Assembly: GCA_964618515.1 (NCBI GenBank)
Contig: CAZUAS010000025.1
Location: 1 to 32,608, forward strand
DNA length: 32,608 bases
Origin: JAFGNW01 sp964618515
GTDB taxonomy: Bacteria; Zixibacteria; MSB-5A5; GN15; FEB-12
Direction of reading: 5' to 3'
The position numbers and the translations under genes were made by a program. Under the pieces are notes generated by a model, which saw only the letters and a list, made by a program, of their open reading frames with translations, ran no database searches and was not told the origin of the DNA. The first letter of the stretch is position 1; each line of letters begins with the position of its first letter. Shown piece by piece: positions 1-6,526 of this stretch.

Positions 1-2
1 TG

Positions 3-2093
3 GCCGGTGATATAACTATTAAAAAGGTTAAAATCCGCGGAGTAGAATCAATCGGGATGATTTGCTCTGAACGGGAACTGGGTCTTTCCGACGACCATTC
101 CGGTATCATGGTCCTGGATGGTAAGGCGGTGCCTGGCACACCCATAATCGATGAACTGGACCTGGACGATTATATCCTGAATTTCGAACTGACCCCCAAC
201 CGGCCTGATTCGATGTCGGTGACAGGCATTGCCCGTGACCTTCAGGCTCTGGCCGGTGTGAAAATTAGAAAACCCGTTTTCGAATTGAAAGAAGTGGACC
301 GGAAGACAGCGGCTTATATTAAAGTTGAAATTGAAGATACCGTAGGTTGTCCTCGCTATGCGGCCAGGATAATTGACGGCATAACCATTGCCGGGTCGCC
401 CTGGTGGCTGAAGAAAAAACTTATCACTGCCGGAATACGCCCGATTTGTAACGTGGTGGACATCACCAACCTGGTAATGCTGGAAACCGGTAATCCCCTC
501 CATGCCTTCGACCTAAAACTCTTTGGTTCCGACCGTGTACTGGTACGCAAAGCCCGGGATAAGGAGAAGTTTATAACCCTCGACGGTGGGGAGCATGAAC
601 TCAGCCCGGATGTTCTCTTAATTACCAATGGCACCACCGGGGTGGCTGCCGCCGGGGTTATGGGCGGACTTAACTCGGAGGTTAAAACCGACACACACAC
701 CATCCTTCTGGAGGCGGCCTATTTCAATCCCAGGATAATCCGTAAAAGCCGCAAATATCTCGGTCTGGTTACCGAATCTTCAGCGCGTTTTGAGAAAGGC
801 GTCGATCCGAATAATATTCCATATGCCATTGATCGGGCGGCGTATTATTTTAAAGAAATTGCCGGGGGAGAGGTGTTAAACGGGATAGTGGATAGTTATC
901 CTCAACCCATATTCCCGGTTAAGATATCTTTTCGACCTGACCGTTGCAACTCTATTTTAGGTACGGCGTTAAGTTCCATTCGCATGAAAGAGATTTTGTC
1001 CGGGCTCGATTTTGAGATTACCGGCAGCAATCCTCTTAATGTGACTGTACCTACTTTCCGGCCGGATATCGAGCAGGAAATCGACCTCATCGAGGAAATT
1101 GCCCGTATCGAAGGTTATGCCGCTATCCCCGACACCGAGGTAAATATCGGCCCGCTTTATACGCCGGTGCACTTTATCGACCGGTTTGAAAATGAACTTC
1201 GCTCAATCCTAACCGGTTCCGGGTTCGATGAAATAATAGGTCATGGTCTGGCCGACAGCCGCGAGGCTAAAATACTGAATTCTAACCTGCCTTGGCTTCG
1301 AATTATCAACCCGGTTTCGGAGGACCTGGATATAATGCGCAATACACTCATGCTGACAGCACTGACGGTGGTCAACCACAATCTCTCCCATCGGCTTATT
1401 GATATGCGGCTCTTTGAGATTGGCCGGGCTTATTTCCCCCCGGATAAGGACGGGAACTGGCTCGAAGAAGACCGGTTATCTCTGACGGTTTCCGGCAGTA
1501 CTCCCGGCAACTGGCGGGAAAAACCCCGACCACAGGATTTTTATGATTTAAAAAGAGCAATAGAAAATCTGGCCCTTCATTTCCACTGGCCGGAAATTAC
1601 CTTCCAGGAAATTAAGACGAGCTTCTTTGATGAAAGTATTTCTTATAAATTGTCTTCCGGACTTACGGATATCGGTCTGATAGGTAAAATAGCCGAGCCG
1701 ATAGCTAAAAAATTTGATATAAAACAAGAAGTATATATTGCTGAATTGAAGATTAATCCTTTAATTACTATAAGTCGGGAGGCGGTCACGTTTGAACCGT
1801 TACCGGTGTATCCCGCCGCCCCTCGTGATTTGGCGCTGGTGGTTGATGTTAATGTGAAAGTCGGGGATATCATTAAACTTATTCAAAAAACAGCCGGCCC
1901 GATGGCCGAATCGGTTAATGTATTTGACCTGTACTCCGGAGAACAAATACAGAAAGGGAAAAAATCCATTGGCATAGCCATCACTTACCGATCCCCGGAA
2001 AAGAGTTTAATCAGCGAGGAAGTTGATAATTTACAAGGAAATATAATTTCTAACTTAAAGAAATCGTTTAATGCCGAAATAAGGGAAAAATAA
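3..2093 (+). CDS. pheT: Phenylalanine--tRNA ligase beta subunit, 5' truncated
   Basis: Beta subunit of the cytoplasmic alpha2-beta2 phenylalanyl-tRNA synthetase, which charges tRNA-Phe. The reading frame is open from base 3, and the residues before the first internal ATG (57) already belong to the family: the visible start matches the end of the EMAP/OB-type tRNA-binding domain (VESIGMICSERELGLS). B3/B4 editing-domain and B5-type sequence follow, and the last 95 or so residues form the FDX-ACB anticodon-binding fold (FEPLPVYPAAPRDLALVVD). About 697 residues are present; full-length PheT is near 800, so roughly 100 N-terminal residues lie off the contig. ATG 57 is internal and should not be taken as the start. 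pheS would be expected just upstream. The zapB-like gene begins 2 nt after the stop, so the two are probably co-transcribed. Confidence 0.97.
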   Translation, partial: AGDITIKKVKIRGVESIGMICSERELGLSDDHSGIMVLDGKAVPGTPIIDELDLDDYILNFELTPNRPDSMSVTGIARDLQALAGVKIRKPVFELKEVDRKTAAYIKVEIEDTVGCPRYAARIIDGITIAGSPWWLKKKLITAGIRPICNVVDITNLVMLETGNPLHAFDLKLFGSDRVLVRKARDKEKFITLDGGEHELSPDVLLITNGTTGVAAAGVMGGLNSEVKTDTHTILLEAAYFNPRIIRKSRKYLGLVTESSARFEKGVDPNNIPYAIDRAAYYFKEIAGGEVLNGIVDSYPQPIFPVKISFRPDRCNSILGTALSSIRMKEILSGLDFEITGSNPLNVTVPTFRPDIEQEIDLIEEIARIEGYAAIPDTEVNIGPLYTPVHFIDRFENELRSILTGSGFDEIIGHGLADSREAKILNSNLPWLRIINPVSEDLDIMRNTLMLTALTVVNHNLSHRLIDMRLFEIGRAYFPPDKDGNWLEEDRLSLTVSGSTPGNWREKPRPQDFYDLKRAIENLALHFHWPEITFQEIKTSFFDESISYKLSSGLTDIGLIGKIAEPIAKKFDIKQEVYIAELKINPLITISREAVTFEPLPVYPAAPRDLALVVDVNVKVGDIIKLIQKTAGPMAESVNVFDLYSGEQIQKGKKSIGIAITYRSPEKSLISEEVDNLQGNIISNLKKSFNAEIREK

Positions 2094-2095
2094 TT

Positions 2096-2338
2096 ATGGG
2101 GGATAAATTTCAACTGCTTGAAGAAAAGGTTGATAAAGTCATTGCCCTGCTTGAAAAGTTGAAAACGGAAAATAAACTGTTGAAAGAAGAAAATAATCGT
2201 CTTCAGGCGGAACTTCATGAGGTTAAAGTCAGTTTTGCTCAGTATAAGACGGTTCATGCCGACCAGTCCAATAGTATAAAAGAGAAACTGACCTCTGTTT
2301 TGAACCGGGTGCAGGAATTAGAACAAATAGAACTATAA
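2096..2338 (+). CDS. zapB: ZapB-like coiled-coil cell division protein
   Basis: A protein of 80 residues that is almost entirely predicted coiled coil: heptad-like Leu/Ile/Val spacing with Lys/Glu between, from about residue 5 to 78, and no signal peptide or membrane segment. Length and composition match the ZapB family (the E. coli protein is 81 residues), which bundles at the division site and joins ZapA on the FtsZ ring. Coiled coils this short are hard to assign by sequence alone; the assignment leans on zapA being the next gene. The start ATG is 2 nt after the pheT stop with AAGGGA upstream, suggesting translational coupling to pheT. An alternative name would be 'uncharacterised coiled-coil protein'. 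Confidence 0.7.
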   Translation: MGDKFQLLEEKVDKVIALLEKLKTENKLLKEENNRLQAELHEVKVSFAQYKTVHADQSNSIKEKLTSVLNRVQELEQIEL

Positions 2339-2347
2339 TTTTTTTTA

Positions 2348-2377
2348 TTGACATAAATAAGTCTTTTTAGTTAGCTT
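2348..2377 (+). promoter_or_regulatory. Possible weak promoter before zapA
   Basis: A perfect TTGACA (2348-2353) lies in the 94-nt gap between zapB and zapA. The best -10 at normal spacing is poor (TAGCTT, 2372-2377, 18-nt spacer). zapA has no clear ribosome binding site (TTTTTT directly before its ATG). The -35 match is direct; promoter activity is a guess. Confidence 0.25.
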
Positions 2378-2432
2378 ATTGCGACCTGAAAAGATAGGAT
2401 TGAAAAATACGGTAAGTTAGAATAAATTTTTT

Positions 2433-2747
2433 ATGCCTGACTTGGTAAACGAGAATAAAGTTATAGTTAATATATTTGGTGAGGAATATCCCATAATCGG
2501 GGATAATGACCCGGAATACATCAATGGAGTCGCCAAGTATGTTGATACGAAAATGAAAGAAGTCGCCAGTATAAGCCCTTCCAAGGCGCGGGATAAATTA
2601 GCTATCCTGACTGCCCTGTCGATTGCCTCCGAACTGAAGGAAAAAAACGATATTCTGAATCGTATGGAAAAACAGAAGGGTAATTTACTGGATAACTTAC
2701 TCTCGCGTCTCGATAAAGCTCTGGGAGCACCGGTCGAGAAAGGCTGA
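2433..2747 (+). CDS. zapA: Cell division protein ZapA
   Basis: A ZapA-family protein of 104 residues that binds FtsZ, promotes protofilament bundling and recruits ZapB. The N-terminal half has the family's small beta-hairpin globular domain (VIVNIFGEEYPIIGDNDPEY) followed by the conserved YVDTKMKEVA helix. The second half is a long helix (about 55-95, DKLAILTALSIASELKEK) that dimerises as a coiled coil. Length is normal. The gene follows zapB after 94 nt and precedes rny, so division and RNA-turnover functions sit together. No recognisable Shine-Dalgarno precedes the ATG, so initiation may be weak or leaderless. Confidence 0.9.
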   Translation: MPDLVNENKVIVNIFGEEYPIIGDNDPEYINGVAKYVDTKMKEVASISPSKARDKLAILTALSIASELKEKNDILNRMEKQKGNLLDNLLSRLDKALGAPVEKG

Positions 2748-2773
2748 CCGTCCGGTTGGCCATCTGTATTTTT
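2742..2773 (+). terminator. Weak intrinsic terminator overlapping the zapA 3' end
   Basis: GGCTGACC (2742-2749) can pair with GGTTGGCC (2754-2761), eight pairs including two G-U, across a 4-nt loop. Five T residues follow at 2769-2773 after a 7-nt gap. The hairpin covers the zapA stop codon. The distance to the T run makes it a poor terminator; it may only attenuate transcription into rny. Confidence 0.3.
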
Positions 2774-2828
2774 CTCTCCATAACATGACAATTATTAACT
2801 GTCCGATTTATTCGGATTGGAGGACTAG

Positions 2829-4394
2829 ATGGTAAGCGTCATCTACCTTGTTGCGGTGGCGGTTATTGTGGCGGTTGTCTCATTCAGTGCCGCCTGGTTC
2901 ATATCCCGACGTTTGGGTGAAAAAAGCTTGAATAATGCCCGACAGGAATCGCAACGAATTATTAACGAAGCCCGGAAAGAAGCAGAAATAAAGAAGAAAG
3001 AAGCTATTCTTGAAGCCCGGGAAGAATGGTTTAAGGTTAAGAGTAATTTCGACCGGGAGATGGAAACCAAAAGACGGGAACTGGAAACTTTAGAGAAAAA
3101 CCTGAACGAAAAAAACAGCTCCCTCTTAAAAAAATTCGAACTTCTGGAAACACGGGACAAAGAACTGGGTAATCGGGAAAAATCGCTTCATGGACGGGAA
3201 AAGGGTATTGAAATCAGGGAACGTGAGATTGCGGAAATTATCCGGTCTCAAAACGAGAAACTTCAGAGAATCGCTCAAATGACTCCTGAAGAAGCCAAAA
3301 AACAGTTGATGGATAATATGGTGGCTGATGCTAAGATGGAAGCCGCGGCTTATATAAAAGAAATCAAGGAAAAAGCTGAACAGGATGCGGAGAAAGAAGC
3401 CCGTGAGGTTATCCTGTCCGCCATTTACCGTTGCGCCGCCGACCACACTGTGGAAACCACTGTTTCCGTGGTCAACCTGCCCAACGATGAAATGAAAGGT
3501 CGCATTATCGGCCGGGAAGGCCGGAATATTCGTGCTTTTGAGACTTCCACCGGTATCGATGTCATTGTGGATGATACACCTGAAGCGGTGATTCTCTCCG
3601 GGTATGACCCGGTCCGGCGGGAAATCGCCCGTATGGCCCTTGAAAAACTTATTTCCGATGGTCGTATCCATCCGACCCGTATTGAAGAAGTGGTGGACAA
3701 AGCCCAAAAGGAAATGGATGTAATTATCCGTGAGGTCGGCGAACAAGCCTGCTTCGAACTGGGTATTCATAACCTGCACGTCGATATAATAAGGTTGCTG
3801 GGTAAACTGAACTACCGGACCTCGTATGGACAGAATGTTTTGGCACACTCCAAAGAAGTGGCCATGTTGTGCGGTTTGATGGCCGCGGAACTGGAATTGG
3901 ATGCCATGCTGGCCAAAAGATGCGGTCTGTTGCACGATATAGGAAAAGCCATCGACCGGGAAACTGAGGGAACCCATACCGAAATCGGCGCCGATTTCAT
4001 CAGCCGGTATAAAGAGGATGAAATCGTAGTTAATGCTATTCTTTCGCATCATGGTGATGTACCGATGCTCAGTCCTTATCCTATTCTGGTACAGACTGCC
4101 GATGCCATTTCTGGTGCCCGTCCTGGCGCCCGTCGGGAACCACTTGAAGCCTATATTAAACGCCTGCAACAACTGGAAGAGTTGGCGGACAGTTTTAAAG
4201 GCGTGGCCAAGGCGTATGCTATTCAGGCGGGGCGGGAAATCCGGGTGATTGTGGAACATTCCCTGATTGACGACCTGGCGGCTTCGGTTCTGGCCGGCGA
4301 TATCGCCGGTAAAATTGAAAAGGAAATGCAGTACCCCGGTCAGATTAAAGTTACCGTGATACGGGAAACCCGCTCGACCGAATTCGCTAAATAA
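2829..4394 (+). CDS. rny: Ribonuclease Y
   Basis: Membrane-anchored endoribonuclease that starts mRNA decay. The 521 residues show the full family order: one N-terminal transmembrane helix (about 3-25), a long charged coiled coil (about 30-195), a KH RNA-binding domain with GRIIGREGRN (224-233), and an HD phosphohydrolase domain with His340 (LAHSKEVA) and the HD pair His369-Asp370 (LLHDIGKA). Length is normal and no key residue is missing. The start ATG has GGAGG 5 nt upstream (2819-2823). The next gene is the YmdB-type phosphoesterase, a neighbour pair also seen in Firmicutes, where YmdB is functionally linked to RNase Y. A strong hairpin just after the stop separates the two here. Confidence 0.97.
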   Translation: MVSVIYLVAVAVIVAVVSFSAAWFISRRLGEKSLNNARQESQRIINEARKEAEIKKKEAILEAREEWFKVKSNFDREMETKRRELETLEKNLNEKNSSLLKKFELLETRDKELGNREKSLHGREKGIEIREREIAEIIRSQNEKLQRIAQMTPEEAKKQLMDNMVADAKMEAAAYIKEIKEKAEQDAEKEAREVILSAIYRCAADHTVETTVSVVNLPNDEMKGRIIGREGRNIRAFETSTGIDVIVDDTPEAVILSGYDPVRREIARMALEKLISDGRIHPTRIEEVVDKAQKEMDVIIREVGEQACFELGIHNLHVDIIRLLGKLNYRTSYGQNVLAHSKEVAMLCGLMAAELELDAMLAKRCGLLHDIGKAIDRETEGTHTEIGADFISRYKEDEIVVNAILSHHGDVPMLSPYPILVQTADAISGARPGARREPLEAYIKRLQQLEELADSFKGVAKAYAIQAGREIRVIVEHSLIDDLAASVLAGDIAGKIEKEMQYPGQIKVTVIRETRSTEFAK

Positions 4395-4423
4395 GTTATT
4401 CTGTCATAAAATTCTGTTTGATT

Positions 4424-4455
4424 ATAAAGTGGAGTATGCTTAAACTCCACTTTAT
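4424..4455 (+). terminator. Hairpin terminator after rny
   Basis: A perfect 12-bp inverted repeat: the left arm 4424-4435 contains AAAGTGGAGT, the right arm 4444-4455 contains ACTCCACTTT, with an 8-nt loop. It starts 30 nt after the rny stop. The right arm ends in TTTAT and only a short mixed T-rich tail follows, so it is strong as a hairpin but ordinary as an intrinsic terminator. Its AT-rich base could let it work in both directions or stabilise the rny mRNA 3' end. Confidence 0.6.
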
Positions 4456-4523
4456 TGTTAAAGCCGGTCAGTGTGGGCGGAAATGACCGTATGATTGTTT
4501 AATCCGCCTTAGAAAGAAATATC

Positions 4524-5351
4524 ATGGCACTGTTCACTATCCTGTTTGTTGCCGACATCTGCGGCAAATCCGGTCGCCAGGCGGCGGCTCATATGATTAA
4601 ACCCCTGTGTGAAAAGTACAAGGTTGATTATGTCATCGCTAATGTCGAAAATGCCGCCGGCGGATTCGGAATCACTCCCGAAATGTCCCGCAAAATCTTT
4701 TCCTATGGGGTCAATATCCAGACCTCGGGCAACCATATCTGGGACCGTATCGATATCCTCGAATATATGAAAGTAGAAGCCAAGCTCTTAAGACCGGCGA
4801 ATTATCCTGCCGACGTTCCCGGGGGCGGTTTTTACGTGGATACTCGGGGAGAAATTAAAATCGGGGTAATAAATCTGATGGGAAGAACTTTCATGGTCGA
4901 TATCGACTGTCCCTTTCGGACCGCTTCCAGAATCCTGCGGCAGTTGAGTGAGGAAGTTAAAATAATCTTCGTGGATTTTCATGCTGAAGCGACTTCGGAA
5001 AAACAGGCGATGTTTTATTATCTGGATGGTCAGGTATCGGCTGTTATCGGAACCCATACCCATGTACAGACCGCCGACGAAACCATCAGCAGCCGCGGTA
5101 CCGCTTATCTGACTGATGCCGGTATGACAGGACCTCACGAATCGATAATCGGTATGGAAATCGGTCCCTCACTGGGACGTTTTTTGACCGGTATGCCCAA
5201 AAGGTTTACCACCGCGTCCGGTGATGTCAAAATGTCCGGAGTGGTAGTCCAGGTGGACAGTGAAACCGGGCGGGCGGAAAGTCTCGAACGAATTAAGATT
5301 AATTTTGACATCAACGAAGTTCAAGTTAAAAAGAATACCGACGACTATTAA
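4524..5351 (+). CDS. ymdB: YmdB/TIGR00282-family metallophosphoesterase
   Basis: A 275-residue calcineurin-like dinuclear metal phosphoesterase of the YmdB/DR1281 family, whose studied members hydrolyse 2',3'-cyclic nucleotides and affect biofilm and RNase Y-linked decisions. The metal-ligand set is complete: Asp11 (VADICG), Glu42-Asn43 (VENAAGG), Asn70-His71 (SGNHIWD), His153 (VDFHAE), His178 and His180 (GTHTHVQT). No signal peptide, so cytoplasmic. The family's first motif is usually GDIVG; here it is ADICG, a mild change that keeps the Asp. The C-terminal 30 residues extend past the core. folD starts 14 nt after the stop, so the two likely share a transcript. Confidence 0.9.
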   Translation: MALFTILFVADICGKSGRQAAAHMIKPLCEKYKVDYVIANVENAAGGFGITPEMSRKIFSYGVNIQTSGNHIWDRIDILEYMKVEAKLLRPANYPADVPGGGFYVDTRGEIKIGVINLMGRTFMVDIDCPFRTASRILRQLSEEVKIIFVDFHAEATSEKQAMFYYLDGQVSAVIGTHTHVQTADETISSRGTAYLTDAGMTGPHESIIGMEIGPSLGRFLTGMPKRFTTASGDVKMSGVVVQVDSETGRAESLERIKINFDINEVQVKKNTDDY

Positions 5352-5364
5352 GGAATACTTTAAT

Positions 5365-6249
5365 ATGACCGCACAACTCATTGACGGTAAAGTAGTTGCT
5401 AATAAGATACGAGAACAGCTGGGGGAGCGGATTGAAGCCCTGAAAAAAAAAGGCATTATCCCCGGTCTGGCAACGGTTCTGGTCGGGGATGACCCGGCTT
5501 CGGCATCCTATGTCCGGGGAAAAGCCAAAGCCTGTGAAAAACTGGGACTGTATTCCGAGGTGATAACCAGGCCGGCCACCTTATCTCAGGACGAACTCTT
5601 GGCTATCGTGGATAAGCTGAACAATGACCCCAGGATAAGTGGTTTTCTCGTACAATCCCCGCTTCCCCGGCCTCTTGACGAACAGGCGGTTGTTTTGGCC
5701 ATTAAGCCGGAAAAGGATGTTGATGGTTTTCATCCGTTTAACGTCGGTCTGATGTTAATAGGTCGCCCCGGCCTTTTGCCCTGTACCCCTCACGGAATAA
5801 TCAAGCTTATGGAATATTATAACCTTGATCCTTCCGGCAAGGAAGTTGTAATAGTCGGTCGTTCCAATATCGTGGGAAAGCCGATGGCCGCCCTTTTAAT
5901 GCAGAAAAGAAAATGGGCTGACGCCACCGTTACCATTGCCCATTCCCGCACCGTCAATCTGGCTGAGGTTACCCGCCGGGCCGATATCCTTATTGCCGCC
6001 ATCGGTCATCCACGGTTGATAACATCGGAGATGATTAAGGAAGGTGCGGTAGTGATTGATGTAGGGGTTAACCGGGTAGATGATAGTGACTCCGAGAAGG
6101 GGTATCGCCTGGTGGGAGATGTCGATTTTGAAAGCTGCTCTCAAAAAGCTTCCTGCATTACACCTGTTCCCGGTGGGGTCGGACCGATGACTATTGCTAT
6201 GTTAATGTACAATACGGTGATGGCCGCCGAAAACCAAAACAGAAAATAA
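5365..6249 (+). CDS. folD: Bifunctional methylenetetrahydrofolate dehydrogenase/cyclohydrolase FolD
   Basis: Cytoplasmic enzyme interconverting 5,10-methylene-THF, methenyl-THF and 10-formyl-THF with NADP. From ATG 5365 the protein has 294 residues, normal for FolD. The catalytic Tyr49...Lys53 (SYVRGKAKACEKLG), the substrate loop (VQSPLPRPLDE), the conserved PEKDVDGFHPFNVG segment, the Rossmann signature GRSNIVGKPMAALL and the C-terminal PVPGGVGPMTIAML are all seen. The frame is open upstream to 5260 within ymdB, but 5365 fits the family N-terminus (MTAQLIDGK) and has AAGGA 10 nt before it, so the longer version is rejected. The gene is followed by an AT-rich gap, so transcription probably ends or restarts there. 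Confidence 0.97.
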   Translation: MTAQLIDGKVVANKIREQLGERIEALKKKGIIPGLATVLVGDDPASASYVRGKAKACEKLGLYSEVITRPATLSQDELLAIVDKLNNDPRISGFLVQSPLPRPLDEQAVVLAIKPEKDVDGFHPFNVGLMLIGRPGLLPCTPHGIIKLMEYYNLDPSGKEVVIVGRSNIVGKPMAALLMQKRKWADATVTIAHSRTVNLAEVTRRADILIAAIGHPRLITSEMIKEGAVVIDVGVNRVDDSDSEKGYRLVGDVDFESCSQKASCITPVPGGVGPMTIAMLMYNTVMAAENQNRK

Positions 6250-6526
6250 TTGAATCTTAGATTATATTTTATTTCTTAATTTCTGCAATAAAATACATAC
6301 TTCTAACTAATATTTTAATTCTTTTCTTTATCATAGTAATCACAAAAAAACGTCATAAAAATTGAGTCTTTTTTTTGTTTTATAATTTATTCAAATCAAA
6401 TTACTTAGATGTTATTTTTAAGGTTGAATGAAGAAGGAAATAATTTCCCTATTTATTTATGCGACATTGAGATAGAGGGCATAAACTTTGCTGTATTGTT
6501 TTCAATAAATCTAAACATTAAACTGC
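6250..6526. other. AT-rich intergenic region between folD and the surface-protein gene
   Basis: 277 nt without a convincing gene. It holds a perfect TATAAT (6381-6386) whose only upstream -35-like hexamer, TTGAGT at 6362-6367, sits at a 13-nt spacing that is too short. An A/T-only inverted repeat (ACAAAAAAA at 6342-6350 against TTTTTTTTGT at 6369-6378) could act as a poor terminator for folD. No riboswitch or tRNA fold was recognised. The base composition is much more AT-rich than the flanking genes. Confidence 0.5.

Noticed and set aside
2748..2828. 6S RNA, often found next to zapA
   Set aside because: The gap is 81 nt, too short for the roughly 180-nt 6S RNA, and no long imperfect hairpin is seen.
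3126..4259. A 377-codon open frame on the minus strand opposite rny
   Set aside because: It lies wholly inside a well-supported rny gene, has no recognisable domain and an amino-acid mix typical of an antisense shadow.
5260..5364. N-terminal extension of folD into ymdB
   Set aside because: FolD proteins start near MTAQLIDGK; ATG 5365 has a ribosome site and the upstream part is ymdB read in another frame.
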